Assembly: GCF_013911965.1 (NCBI RefSeq)
Contig: NZ_JACESE010000020.1
Location: 1-60,341, forward strand
DNA from: Phenylobacterium sp.
GTDB taxonomy: Bacteria > Pseudomonadota > Alphaproteobacteria > Caulobacterales > Caulobacteraceae
Direction of reading: 5' to 3'
Length of the DNA stretch: 60,341 nucleotides
Made by a program: the position numbers and the translations under genes. The notes beneath the pieces were generated by a model. It saw nothing but the letters and a program-made list of their open reading frames with translations. It was not told the origin of the DNA and did no database searches. Position 1 is the first letter of the stretch. Each line of letters starts with the position of its first letter. Shown here in pieces: positions 8,960-17,344 of the stretch.

Positions 8960-9891
8960 AGGGACATCTCCCGGACCGTCGTCGCCTGCAGGGCCGCCAC
9001 GGCCTCGGGCGACAGCTTGACCACCTTGCGGGCGTCCAGGTCGAAGCCGACCGCGACGTTCTCGGCGCTGCCCCAGGCCCGGCCGGTGGCTGGGTCGATG
9101 AACCAGTGGCGCAGCAGGCGGTAGCGCTCTTCCACATGGGCGGTGGCCGAGCGCAGCTCGAAGCGGTCGCCGGCGCGCGGCCAGCCGAAATGGACGAGGC
9201 GGTATTCCAGCGCCGCCCCGCCGATGCGTGGGCCCTGTTCGCCCTCGCCGTTCGAGAGCCCGCGGTCGGCGCCGAGCAGATGGAGAATGCCGTCGGAAAT
9301 CCTGCCCATGAAGATCTCCGGCCGCATACGGCCGAAGGCGTCCACATCGGGCGCCCCGATCATGCCGAGGCCGATACGCTTCAGGCCGAGCCGCTCGGCC
9401 TCGGCGGCCCCGGCCGCGGTCGCCGTCACGGGGTCCAGCCGTATGGACCGCGGCGCGGCGAAGTCCGGCGGATCGATCCTCAGCGTCTCGGCGGCGGCCA
9501 GGATGCGGCGCGGCCAGGGGAAGACCACCGACCCGTCGGCGGTGGCGTGGCGCACCACGGTGCGGAAGGTCGCCGCCGGCGTTCCGTCCGGATGCTGGAT
9601 GACGATGAGCAGGACGGCGTCGGCCTCGCCCATGGCCAGCACGCCGCCGCGGGCCGACAGCGCCGCGCCGGGCTTGGCTTCGCGCAGGAACCGGATGTGC
9701 TGCTCGCGGACCAGCAGGGTCGACTTGGCCTGGGCGGCGAAGGCGCCTTCCATGCCGAGCGCGGCGGCCAGCCCGCCCAGGGCCTCGATCGACTTGGCCA
9801 CCCAGTGGCGCACGTTGAGATGGCCCATCTCATCGCACTCCCAGGTGTTGACCCCGCCGACCCAGACCTCGATGCCGTCTCGCCAGACCAT
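8956..9891 (-). CDS. Acyl-CoA thioesterase-like double-hotdog protein
   Basis: 311 residues from ATG 9891, preceded by GGGAGGG. Near the N-terminus the pattern DEMGHLNVRHW is the 4-hydroxybenzoyl-CoA/acyl-CoA thioesterase signature (catalytic Asp, then G-H-x-N). A second hotdog-like half follows (HFGWPRAGDRF, VEERYRLLRHWFIDP, WGSAENVAVGFDLDARK). Presumed role: hydrolysis of acyl-CoA in the cytoplasm. The frame is open upstream to 10299, but that extension crosses a separate small gene and is not native. The gene is monocistronic or follows the small gene at 9978. Substrate unknown. Confidence 0.82.
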   Translation of the reverse strand: MVWRDGIEVWVGGVNTWECDEMGHLNVRHWVAKSIEALGGLAAALGMEGAFAAQAKSTLLVREQHIRFLREAKPGAALSARGGVLAMGEADAVLLIVIQHPDGTPAATFRTVVRHATADGSVVFPWPRRILAAAETLRIDPPDFAAPRSIRLDPVTATAAGAAEAERLGLKRIGLGMIGAPDVDAFGRMRPEIFMGRISDGILHLLGADRGLSNGEGEQGPRIGGAALEYRLVHFGWPRAGDRFELRSATAHVEERYRLLRHWFIDPATGRAWGSAENVAVGFDLDARKVVKLSPEAVAALQATTVREMSL

Positions 9892-9977
9892 GCGCGTCCC
9901 TCCCGCCCGAACAGGGGCGGGGCGGACCTTACGGGCGCCCGCGCCCGGGCGGCAACGCCCGGGGCGGGTCGCGCGGC

Positions 9978-10160
9978 CTATTGGCCCGAGGTCTTCGGGT
10001 CCGGTTCGGTCTCGCCGGTCACCTCCGGCGCACGGCCGGTGCGCTCGACCATCTCCTCCTGGCTGCGGACGGGCTTTTCGGGCGGCGGGTTTTCCACCGG
10101 CGTGCGCATGGGTTCGGCGCGCGCCTGGGCGTTGCGGTCGACAGGCTGCTTTTCGGCCAT
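9978..10160 (-). CDS. Small Pro/Glu-rich hypothetical protein
   Basis: 60 residues, ATG 10160 preceded by GGAGCGAAAG, a clear ribosome binding site. The protein is charged and Pro-rich (VENPPPEKPVRSQEEMVERT) with no hydrophobic segment, so it is probably an intrinsically disordered cytoplasmic peptide. It lies between the thioesterase-like gene and the divergently oriented cytochrome b gene. I do not recognise a family. The good RBS and sensible composition argue for a real gene, but its size leaves doubt. Confidence 0.5.
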   Translation of the reverse strand: MAEKQPVDRNAQARAEPMRTPVENPPPEKPVRSQEEMVERTGRAPEVTGETEPDPKTSGQ

Positions 10161-10283
10161 CTTTCGCTCCTTCGGTTGCGTACCTTTCGGAGCGTGCGCG
10201 GGCCGGGCCCTGTTCCCTCGATTTGATCAGGGCGCGTAACCTTGCGGGCGCAGGCGGCGAAGAAGCCGGCGAGGGAGAGCTCC

Positions 10284-11120
10284 ATGGACGCATCGCCAAA
10301 CGCCCCCGCGGCGCCGGCCGCCGGCCGGGTCCTGATCCGCCGCCACAGCCTGCTCGTGCGCCTGACCCACTGGATCAATGTCGCCGCGCTCTTCTTCCTG
10401 CTGGGCTCGGGCCTGCAGATCTTCAACGCCCATCCGGCGCTGTACTGGGGGGCCAAGTCGGACTTCGACCGGCCGTGGGTCGCCATGACGGCGGAGCGCC
10501 GGGGCGGCGAGCTGGCGGGCGTCACCAAGATCGGCCCGGTGCGGATCGAGACCACCGGCGTGTTCGGCTATTCCGACGGCCAGAGGCGCGGCTTTCCGTC
10601 GTGGGCCACCCTCCCCAGCTACCGTTCGCTCGCCGACGGGCGGCGATGGCACTTCTTCTTCGCCTGGCTGTTCGTGCTGAACGGGCTCGTCTATCTCGCG
10701 GCGGGCTTCGCCGGCGGCCACGTCCGTCGCGATCTGGCGCCCCGGCGGGCCGAGCTCGCCCCGCGCCACCTGTGGGACGAGGTCAAGGACCACTCCCGGC
10801 TGCGCTTTCCCAGGGACGAACGGGCGGCGCGCTACAACACCCTGCAGAAGCTGAGCTACCTCGTGGTGATCTTCGTCCTTCTGCCGCTGATGCTGGCGAC
10901 GGGCCTGGCCATGTCGCCGGGGTTCAACGCGGTCACCCACCTGGTGTTCGAGGTGTTCGGCGGGCGGCAGTCGGCCCGGACGATCCACTTCATCAGCGCC
11001 GTCCTGATCGTCCTCTTCGTGGCCGTGCACCTCTTCATGGTGCTCGCCTCGGGACCCCTCAACAATCTGCGGTCCATGATCACCGGCCGCTACGCCATCC
11101 GGAAGGGAGAGGCGCGATGA
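10284..11120 (+). CDS. Cytochrome b561-type membrane subunit
   Basis: 278 residues from ATG 10284 with GGGAGAG upstream. Four transmembrane helices are visible, with haem-ligand histidines in HSLLVRLTHWIN, the WHFFFAWLF helix and VHLFMVL, matching the Ni/Fe-hydrogenase/thiosulfate-reductase cytochrome b family. It overlaps the molybdopterin protein gene (ATGA 11117-11120). The pair resembles the YedYZ/MsrPQ layout, in which the membrane haem protein passes quinol electrons to a periplasmic molybdoenzyme, but this cytochrome is of the b561 class and not MsrQ. It probably sits in the inner membrane and is dedicated to the next gene product. Confidence 0.88.
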   Translation: MDASPNAPAAPAAGRVLIRRHSLLVRLTHWINVAALFFLLGSGLQIFNAHPALYWGAKSDFDRPWVAMTAERRGGELAGVTKIGPVRIETTGVFGYSDGQRRGFPSWATLPSYRSLADGRRWHFFFAWLFVLNGLVYLAAGFAGGHVRRDLAPRRAELAPRHLWDEVKDHSRLRFPRDERAARYNTLQKLSYLVVIFVLLPLMLATGLAMSPGFNAVTHLVFEVFGGRQSARTIHFISAVLIVLFVAVHLFMVLASGPLNNLRSMITGRYAIRKGEAR

Positions 11121-11890
11121 CCGCCAACCGACGCCGCCTGCTGTCCGGCGCGGGCGCCAGCCTGATGGGCCTGGTCCTGGCCGGCTGCGACCGGCTGAAC
11201 CGCAGCGAGGCCGTGCAGGCGACGCTGGCCAGGGCCGAGGACCTGACCCTGGCGACGCAGAGGGCCCTGCTGTCGCGCACCTCCCTGGCCAAGGAGTTCG
11301 AGCCCAAGGACATCTCCGACGACTTCCGCGCCAACGGCACGACCAATCCCGGCGATCCCGCCTATAAGGCCCTGGCGGCGGAGGGCTTCGAGAGCTGGCG
11401 GCTGATCATCGACGGCCTGGTGGAGCGGCCCCTGTCGCTCAGCCTGTCGGACCTGCGCGCCCGGCCGGCGCGCACCCAGATCACCCGCCACGACTGCGTC
11501 GAGGGCTGGAGCTCCATCGGCCAGTGGACGGGCGCGCGGCTCGCGGCCCTGCTGGAGGAGGCGGGCCTGCGCCCGCAGGCCAGGTACCTGATCTTCCACT
11601 GCGCCGACACCCTCGACCCCAACGCCCCGGGCGAGACGGGGCGCTACTATGAGAGCATCGATCTGGTGGACGCCTTCCATCCCCAGACCATCCTGGCCTA
11701 CGACATGAACGGCGCGCCCCTGCCGGTGAGGTACGGCGCGCCCGTGCGCCTGCGGGTGGAGCGCCAGCTCGGCTACAAACACGCCAAGTACGTCATGCGG
11801 ATCGAGGCGGTGGAGAGCTTCGAGGCCTTCCGAGGCGGCCAGGGCGGCTTCTGGGAGGACCGGGGCTATGCGTGGTACGCCGGCGTCTGA
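11117..11890 (+). CDS. Molybdopterin-dependent oxidoreductase, Tat lipoprotein
   Basis: 257 residues, start in an ATGA overlap with the cytochrome b gene. The N-terminus NRRRLLSGAG carries an arginine pair followed by a hydrophobic stretch ending LAGC (Cys24), i.e. a Tat-type lipoprotein signal. The sulfite-oxidase/YedY fold is marked by TRHDCVEGWSSIGQW with Cys127 as the molybdenum ligand and by GYKHAKYVMRIE near the C-terminus. It is expected to be anchored in the periplasm and reduced through the adjacent cytochrome. The substrate could be methionine sulfoxide or another S- or N-oxide; this is not deducible from the sequence. Confidence 0.88.
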   Translation: MTANRRRLLSGAGASLMGLVLAGCDRLNRSEAVQATLARAEDLTLATQRALLSRTSLAKEFEPKDISDDFRANGTTNPGDPAYKALAAEGFESWRLIIDGLVERPLSLSLSDLRARPARTQITRHDCVEGWSSIGQWTGARLAALLEEAGLRPQARYLIFHCADTLDPNAPGETGRYYESIDLVDAFHPQTILAYDMNGAPLPVRYGAPVRLRVERQLGYKHAKYVMRIEAVESFEAFRGGQGGFWEDRGYAWYAGV

Positions 11891-11912
11891 GGCGACCCGC
11901 GCGGCTTCGCCT

Positions 11913-12548
11913 TCAACCCTCGTCGTCGGTCGGCGTGCGGCCCGGAAAGCCCGGCAGGGACCAGCCGAAGAGGATCGCCCCGGCGCGGACGGTGAAGGCG
12001 GCCAGGAAGCCGCCCAGGCTGGCCGGCAGTTCCGGCGCGCCCAGGGCCTGGGCCGCCACGAAGACCGCCGCGCCCACCAGGGCCGCTGAGACATAGATCT
12101 CGCGCTTGAGCAGCACCGAGGGCTCCTCGGCCAGGACGTCGCGCAGCACCCCGCCGAAAGTGGCCGTCAGCACCCCCATGACCACGGCCGCCCCGGCCGG
12201 GACCCCGAAGGCCAGGGCCTTGGCCGCGCCGACGATGGCGTAGGCGGCGAGGCCCAGGGCGTCGAGCCAGCCGAGTATGGCGAGCCGCGCCTTGCCCGCG
12301 CCGAAGGCCCAGACCGCCACGGCCGCGGCCAGCGCCGCCAGCAGGTACTGCGGCCGCACCACCCAGAAGACCGGGGCGTCGATCAGCAGGTCGCGCAGGG
12401 TGCCGCCGCCCACGCCGGTGACGGCGGCGAAGAAGGTGAAGGTGACGATGTCGTGCTTGCGTCGGGCCGCGGCCAGGGCGCCGGAAGCGCCGAAGACGAA
12501 GACGGCGGCGTAGTCCAGCCAGATGAAGGTGGCGTCGAGGCCTTCCAC
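11913..12548 (-). CDS. UPF0126/TRIC-type membrane channel or glycine transporter
   Basis: About 211 residues from GTG 12548, chosen because GGGAGG lies just upstream; GTG 12575 is an in-frame alternative. Seven hydrophobic segments and two copies of the family signature are seen: SGALAAARRKHDIVTF with VGGGTLRDLL, and TATFGGVLRDVL. This matches the duplicated UPF0126 (YicG/YadS) family, related to TRIC cation channels. Inner membrane. Convergent with the molybdoenzyme gene. The substrate is uncertain (glycine or cations in characterised relatives). Confidence 0.85.
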   Translation of the reverse strand: MEGLDATFIWLDYAAVFVFGASGALAAARRKHDIVTFTFFAAVTGVGGGTLRDLLIDAPVFWVVRPQYLLAALAAAVAVWAFGAGKARLAILGWLDALGLAAYAIVGAAKALAFGVPAGAAVVMGVLTATFGGVLRDVLAEEPSVLLKREIYVSAALVGAAVFVAAQALGAPELPASLGGFLAAFTVRAGAILFGWSLPGFPGRTPTDDEG

Positions 12549-12601
12549 CGCATCCTCCCGTGCCCTGCGCCCCACAAGCCCCGTTTCGGCGCGCCCGGCA
12601 A

Positions 12602-12636
12602 GCCCCGCCCCCCTCGCCGAGCGGCAGGGGCGGGGC
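12602..12636 (-). terminator. GC hairpin after the hotdog gene
   Basis: Perfect 10-bp arms (GCCCCGCCCC and GGGGCGGGGC) around a 15-base loop, just downstream of the minus-strand gene ending at 12653 and upstream of the UPF0126 gene. There is no T-run, so termination strength is uncertain. Confidence 0.5.
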
Positions 12637-12652
12637 CCGCGCGGGGGAGAGG

Positions 12653-13414
12653 TCAGCCCGCGGCGGCCGAGGTCAGGGGCGCCGGCGCCGGCGCGCCCGG
12701 CGGGCGGCCGATCCAGATCTGGCCGCTCTGCGCCACGACCTTGCCCGCCGCATCATAGAGGGCGACGCCGGAGAAGAACTTCCGGCCCTCGTTCTCGCGC
12801 GCCCAGGCCATGACCACATAGGTCTCGCCGGCCTTGGGCTTTTCCAGCACCTCGCCGGCCATGGTGCCCAGAAGGCCCACGGGCGAGCCGGTCTTGATCC
12901 ACCAGGCCATCGAGCCCGAGCAGTCGAGCGCGGCCCAGGTGATCTCGTCGGGCACGGTCCCGTCGGCCTCGGCGAAATTGGCGTGCGGCGTCCAAAGGCC
13001 GACGCAGACGCCAGGCTCGGCGCCCGGCAGCTGGCCGACATGGACGCCCAGCCCCTCGCCCTGCTCGCGCTCGATGCAGCAGGAGAAGCAGCCGCGGTGC
13101 AGCGACCGGCTGGCGAACGGCGAGGCGGCGGCCGCCAGGCGGGCGGCCTCGACGCCGGGCGAAGGCGGCGGCGTCGGGATCTGCTCGTCCGACGCCGGCT
13201 TGGCCACGCCCAGAACCTGGCCCTCGGCGCCCAGGGCCGAGACGCCGCCCGCGCCGTCCGCCTCCAGGCGCACCGGCGTGTCGAGCGGCACGCCCGAACG
13301 CAGCATGGCGCTGCCCTTGCCGCCGACCGCCTTGGCCAGGACGCCGCAGATATAGCCGCCATTGGCGGTGATCGGGGGGCCGCGGAACTGCCGCGGGACG
13401 ATGATCTCGGTCAT
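12653..13414 (-). CDS. Hotdog-fold thioesterase-like protein
   Basis: 253 residues from ATG 13414. The N-terminus (FRGPPITANGGYICGVLAKA) and the C-terminal strand pattern (GRKFFSGVALYDAAGKVVAQ then IWIGR) look like the two halves of a hotdog-fold acyl-CoA thioesterase or dehydratase. A central Cys pair (FSCCIE) is unusual. The frame stays open upstream to 13822, but nothing there looks native. The 54 bases before the start codon are four tandem copies of a ~13-bp unit, and no Shine-Dalgarno is visible, so translation initiation may be unusual. Function otherwise unknown. Confidence 0.7.
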   Translation of the reverse strand: MTEIIVPRQFRGPPITANGGYICGVLAKAVGGKGSAMLRSGVPLDTPVRLEADGAGGVSALGAEGQVLGVAKPASDEQIPTPPPSPGVEAARLAAAASPFASRSLHRGCFSCCIEREQGEGLGVHVGQLPGAEPGVCVGLWTPHANFAEADGTVPDEITWAALDCSGSMAWWIKTGSPVGLLGTMAGEVLEKPKAGETYVVMAWARENEGRKFFSGVALYDAAGKVVAQSGQIWIGRPPGAPAPAPLTSAAAG

Positions 13415-13468
13415 GGAAAGAGGTCTCGGGAAAAGGTCTTGGGAAACAGGTCTGGGAAAAGAGGTCGT
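13415..13468. repeat. Four tandem ~13-bp repeats abutting a start codon
   Basis: Units are GGAAAGAGGTCTC, GGGAAAAGGTCTT, GGGAAACAGGTCT and GGGAAAAGAGGTCGT. On the minus strand they form a pyrimidine-rich leader running directly into the ATG at 13414 of the hotdog gene. Confidence 0.75.
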
Positions 13469-13670
13469 GATCGAAATGGGCGGCGGCGCGGGGCCGCGGT
13501 GAAATGGCGCGAACGGGGCGAGGCCGAGGTGGGCGACGCCGCTTTTTCCCAGATTGGCCGAAACCCCGCGGGCTTGGCAATGCCGGAGGGAGTCGCCCAC
13601 CCGACCAAGCATCCAAACGTCAGCACGGCGCGTTGTTCGGCCAAGACGCACACCAATCTGGAGACACGCC

Positions 13671-14213
13671 GTGGCGAAGTCCGAGAAGACCGACGCGATC
13701 ATGCTGCTCAAGGCCGACCACCGCGAGGTGGAGGAGCTGTTCGAACAGTTCGAGAAGGCCTCCACCAAGGCCCGGAAGGTCAAGCTGGTGGAACAGATCT
13801 GCACCGAGCTGACGATCCACACCCTGCTCGAGGAAGAGATCTTCTACCCCACCTTCCGGGGCAAGATCGAAGACGACATCCTCGACGAAGGCTATGTGGA
13901 GCACGACGGCGCCAAGGTGCTGATGGCCGAGCTGATGGCCGGCGATCCCGACGACGCCTTCTACGACGCCAAGGTCTCGGTGCTGTCGGAAGAGATCAAG
14001 CACCACGTCAAGGAGGAGGAGCAGCCCAAGGAAGGCATGTTCGCCCAGTGCCGCAAGACCGACGTGGACATGGCCGAGCTTGGCGAGCGGATGAAGGCGC
14101 GCAAGGAAGAGCTGAAGGCCGACATCGAGAAGAACGGCCTGCCCAAGCCGGAGACGCGTTCCTTCAAGGGCGCCGAGGTGCTCCACGGCGAGCCCCCGAC
14201 CCCGCCGGCCTAA
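13671..14213 (+). CDS. Hemerythrin HHE-domain protein
   Basis: 180 residues from GTG 13671, preceded by GGAGA at good spacing. The four-helix HHE domain shows ADHREVEELFEQFEKA, TIHTLLEEEIFYP and SEEIKHHVKEEE, providing the His and Glu ligands for a diiron centre. The rest (about 125-180) is charged helix and tail. Probable role: oxygen, nitric oxide or iron binding or sensing in the cytoplasm. The frame is open upstream to 13554, but the extension is Arg-rich and lacks an RBS. The gene is convergent with ribBA, and a dispersed repeat fills the junction. Confidence 0.88.
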   Translation: MAKSEKTDAIMLLKADHREVEELFEQFEKASTKARKVKLVEQICTELTIHTLLEEEIFYPTFRGKIEDDILDEGYVEHDGAKVLMAELMAGDPDDAFYDAKVSVLSEEIKHHVKEEEQPKEGMFAQCRKTDVDMAELGERMKARKEELKADIEKNGLPKPETRSFKGAEVLHGEPPTPPA

Positions 14214-14220
14214 GGCCGTA

Positions 14221-14350
14221 GACCCCCTCAGTCACCTTCGGTGACAGCTCCCCCTGGAAGGGGGAGCATCTTTCGCGCCCCGCTTGCCAAATCCGCTGAG
14301 CAGATCCTCCCCCTCTCGGAGGGGGAGGTGGCCCGAAGGGCCGGAGGGGG
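14221..14350. repeat. Dispersed double-hairpin repeat, copy A
   Basis: About 130 bp containing two hairpins: TCCCCCTggaaGGGGGA and CCTCCCCCT...AGGGGGAGG, bounded by CCCCCTCAG at one end and CCGGAGGGGG at the other. Closely matches copies at 24460 and (inverted) 39272. It lies between the convergent hemerythrin and ribBA genes. It resembles REP/BIME-type palindromic elements of Caulobacterales and Rhizobiales. Confidence 0.9.
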
Positions 14351-14359
14351 ATCGCCGCC

Positions 14360-15517
14360 TCAGACCAGGGCCCGGCGGCCCAGGATGCGCAGGCCGTAGC
14401 CGGCGAAGCCCGGCAGCACGGTCTGGGAATTCGTCAGCAGCTCGAGGTCGCGCACGCCCAGGTCCAGCAGGATCTGGGCGCCGATGCCGTAGTCGCGCAG
14501 CACGTCGGCCTCCCGCGGCGCGGCGCCTTCACCGTAGCGGTTGGAGAGCCAGGCCGGGTCGGAATCGCGGATGAAGACGCCGACGGCTGCGCCGTCATGG
14601 GCCGCCAGAGCCTCCAGCGCCCGCGGCGCCAGGTCCTTGCGGCCCCCCGCCTGGCCCAGCACGTCGGCGGCGAAGTCCACGCGGTGCATGCGCACCAGGG
14701 TCGGCCGGTCCGGCTCGATGCGGCCGCGCGTCAGGACCACATGCTCGGTGCGGTCGAGGATGTTGCGGTAGACGATCATGCGGAAGCGTCCGCCATGGGC
14801 GCTTTCGAAGGGCGTCTCCAGAACCCGCTCCACCTGCCGCTCGGTGCGGCGGCGGTAGGCGATCAGGTCGGCGATGGTGCCGATCTTCAAGCCATGGGTC
14901 TGGGCGAAGGCGACCAGGTCCGGCAGGCGGGCCATGGTCCCGTCGTCCTTCATGATCTCGCAGATCACGCCGGCGGGGTTGAGGCCGGCCAGACGGGAGA
15001 TGTCGACGGCCGCCTCGGTGTGGCCCGCGCGGACCAGCACGCCGCCGGCCTTGGCGACGAGCGGAAAGACGTGGCCGGGGGAGACGATGTCGTCCGGGCC
15101 CTTGGTCGGGTCCACCGCCACGGCGATGGTGTGGGCGCGGTCGTGGGCGGAGATGCCGGTGGTCACCCCTTCGCGGGCCTCGATGGAGACGGTGAAGGCG
15201 GTGCCGTGGCCCGAGGCGTTGTCCGCCGTCATCGGCGGCAGGCGCAGGGTCCGGGCCCGCTCGGCGGTGATGGACAGGCAGATCAGGCCGCGGGCGTGGC
15301 GGGCCATGAAGTTGATCTGCTCGGGCGTGGCGAACTGGGCCGGAATGATGACGTCGCCCTCGTTCTCCCGGTCCTCGGCGTCCACCAGGATGTAGGGCCG
15401 CCCGTTGCGGGCGTCCTCGATGATGTCCTCGATGGGCGAAATGGCGCCCTGGAGGGAGTCCGCGGCCGGGACGGCGACGGGGACCGGCGCATTGGCCGGG
15501 CGGGGCGGATGGGTCAT
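14360..15517 (-). CDS. ribBA: 3,4-dihydroxy-2-butanone 4-phosphate synthase with degenerate GCH-II domain
   Basis: 385 residues; riboflavin synthesis from ribulose 5-phosphate. The N-terminal RibB domain (about 20-225) is intact: DAEDRENEGD at 47-55, TADNASGHGTAFTVS, and the RAGHTEAAVDISRLAG loop. The C-terminal half (about 230-385) is homologous to GTP cyclohydrolase II by its end (RDYGIGAQILLDLG, LLTNSQT). However, it lacks the zinc-binding Cys cluster (the usual S-E-C ... C-D-C segment reads MHRVDFAADVLGQAGGRKD) and the R-Q-E-G-R-G loop (here IRDSDPAWL). That half should therefore be inactive, and a separate RibA is needed. It is downstream of an acyl-CoA ligase on the same strand. No FMN riboswitch is visible in the 69-base gap. 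Confidence 0.93.
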   Translation of the reverse strand: MTHPPRPANAPVPVAVPAADSLQGAISPIEDIIEDARNGRPYILVDAEDRENEGDVIIPAQFATPEQINFMARHARGLICLSITAERARTLRLPPMTADNASGHGTAFTVSIEAREGVTTGISAHDRAHTIAVAVDPTKGPDDIVSPGHVFPLVAKAGGVLVRAGHTEAAVDISRLAGLNPAGVICEIMKDDGTMARLPDLVAFAQTHGLKIGTIADLIAYRRRTERQVERVLETPFESAHGGRFRMIVYRNILDRTEHVVLTRGRIEPDRPTLVRMHRVDFAADVLGQAGGRKDLAPRALEALAAHDGAAVGVFIRDSDPAWLSNRYGEGAAPREADVLRDYGIGAQILLDLGVRDLELLTNSQTVLPGFAGYGLRILGRRALV

Positions 15518-15586
15518 TCAGATACCTTCGGTCTCGCCGGAGCTCTTGCCTGCCATGTAGGGGACCGGACGGTCCCGACCAATGGT

Positions 15587-17344
15587 TCAGCTCGCCGCAG
15601 TCTCCTCGAAGGCGGTCTTCAGCTCGGATTTCATGATCTTGCCGTTGGCGTTGCGCGGCAGGGTCTCGGGCCAGAAGGCCACCTTCACCGGGACCTTGAA
15701 GGCCGCCAGCCGCTCGCGGACGAAGGCGCGCAGCTCGTCCTCGGTGGCCGCGCCGCCGGGGCGCAGATGGACGACGGCGGCCGGCTCCTCGCCCAGGGTG
15801 CGGTGGGGCAGGCCGATCAGGGCCGCGTCCATCACGTCGGGATGGTCGTAGAGGACGTTCTCCACCTCGACGCAGTAGATGTTCTCGCCGCCGCGGATCA
15901 GCATGTCCTTGGCCCGGTCGACGATGAAGCAGAAGCCCTCCTCGTCCAGCCGGGCGAGATCGCCGGTGCGCACCCAGCCGTCCACGAAGGTCTCGGCCGT
16001 GGCCTCGGGCCGGTTCCAGTAGCCTTTGACGATGTTGGGGCCCTTGGCCCACAGCTCGCCCACCCGGCCGGGGGGCAGGACGGTGACCCCGTCCGCGGGA
16101 TCGACGATCTTCAGCTCGCAGGGCGGCGGGGCGACGCCGCAGCTGTCGGGGCGGTGCTCGTAATCCTTGCCGATATTGGTGGTGCAGGTGGCCGAGGTCT
16201 CGGTCATGCCCCAGCCGTTGGACGGGGCCGAGCCGGGGAAGGTCTCGACGATCTTGCGCACCAGATCGGGCGCCGAGGGCGCGCCGCCATAGGCCACGGT
16301 GGTCAGCGACGAGAGATCGAAATCCTTGCGGGCCGGATGCTCGATCAGCTGCCAGGCGATGGTCGGCACGCCGCCGGTGTTGGTGACCCGCTCGCGCTCG
16401 ATCAGGCCCATGGCCTCCACCGGCTCCCACTTGCGCATCAGGACCAGCTTGGCGCCCGAATTGATCGCCGGCGAGAGCGTGGCGTTGCAGCCGGTGACGT
16501 GGAACATCGGCACCACCAGCAGATAGACCCGCTGGGGCAGCTTGTGCGGATCCTGCTCGGGGACCGGCTCGCCCCGGCGCAGGAAGCCGCGGGCCGCGGC
16601 GCAGGCCGAGGCCATGATGTTGGCCGTCAGGTTGCGGTGGGTGCCCAGCGCGCCCTTCGGCCGTCCGGTCGTGCCGGAGGTGTAGAAGATGGTCGCCAGA
16701 TCGTCGGGGGCGAGGTCCACATCGGGCAGGGGTTGGTCGGCCAGGGTCTTCCAGCCGTTCACCGGGCCGATGACGTCCTCCAGCCGGGCGAGGCGGTCAT
16801 CGGCGGGCAGCGCACTCGCGCGGGTGACATAGATGCGGGCGAGATCGGGACAGGCGTCCAGATGGGCCAGGATCCGTTCCAGCCGCTCGTCGTCCACCAG
16901 GGCGACCTTGGCGCCGGAATCGGCCAGGCCGAACTCCAGCTCCGGCCCGGTCCACCAGGCGTTCAGAGGCGTGACCACGGCGCCGACGATGGCCGCGGCG
17001 AAGAAGGCGACGGGCCATTCGGGCAGGTTGCGCATGACCACGGCCACGCGGTCGCCCTTCTTCACCCCGTCGGCCTGCAGCCGGTGGGCGAGCGTGACGA
17101 CCGCGCGGGTGAAGGCCTCGAAGCTGGCGCGGTCGTCCTCATAGACCAGGAATTCGCGCTCGCCGAAGGCGCGGCCGTTGAGCAGCACGTCGCGCAGGGT
17201 GGGCGGGGCGTTCTTCCAGACCTTGGTCGGCACGCCGTCGATCACCGCCTCGTCCAGTTCGAAGCGCTGTCCGGGCGCGGTGAGCTGAGCATGGGCCTCC
17301 GCGATGGAGACGACAGGCCAGGGCTTGGCGGCGGTTTCGGTCAT
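15587..17344 (-). CDS. Fatty-acid/AMP-dependent acyl-CoA ligase
   Basis: 585 residues from ATG 17344. ANL-superfamily adenylating enzyme that activates a carboxylic acid with ATP and joins it to CoA. The P-loop motif FYTSGTTGRPKGALG, the GWGMTETSATC motif, DGWVRTGDLARLDEEGF and the C-terminal catalytic Lys in PRNANGKIMKSELK are all present. Length is typical. The gene follows a TetR regulator on the same strand (121-base gap), which probably controls it. Chain length of the substrate cannot be told; medium to long fatty acids are likely given the surrounding beta-oxidation genes. Confidence 0.93.
   Translation of the reverse strand: MTETAAKPWPVVSIAEAHAQLTAPGQRFELDEAVIDGVPTKVWKNAPPTLRDVLLNGRAFGEREFLVYEDDRASFEAFTRAVVTLAHRLQADGVKKGDRVAVVMRNLPEWPVAFFAAAIVGAVVTPLNAWWTGPELEFGLADSGAKVALVDDERLERILAHLDACPDLARIYVTRASALPADDRLARLEDVIGPVNGWKTLADQPLPDVDLAPDDLATIFYTSGTTGRPKGALGTHRNLTANIMASACAAARGFLRRGEPVPEQDPHKLPQRVYLLVVPMFHVTGCNATLSPAINSGAKLVLMRKWEPVEAMGLIERERVTNTGGVPTIAWQLIEHPARKDFDLSSLTTVAYGGAPSAPDLVRKIVETFPGSAPSNGWGMTETSATCTTNIGKDYEHRPDSCGVAPPPCELKIVDPADGVTVLPPGRVGELWAKGPNIVKGYWNRPEATAETFVDGWVRTGDLARLDEEGFCFIVDRAKDMLIRGGENIYCVEVENVLYDHPDVMDAALIGLPHRTLGEEPAAVVHLRPGGAATEDELRAFVRERLAAFKVPVKVAFWPETLPRNANGKIMKSELKTAFEETAAS

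Noticed and set aside
15518-15586. FMN riboswitch upstream of ribBA
   Set aside because: Only 69 bases separate the genes, and none of the RFN element conserved blocks are present.
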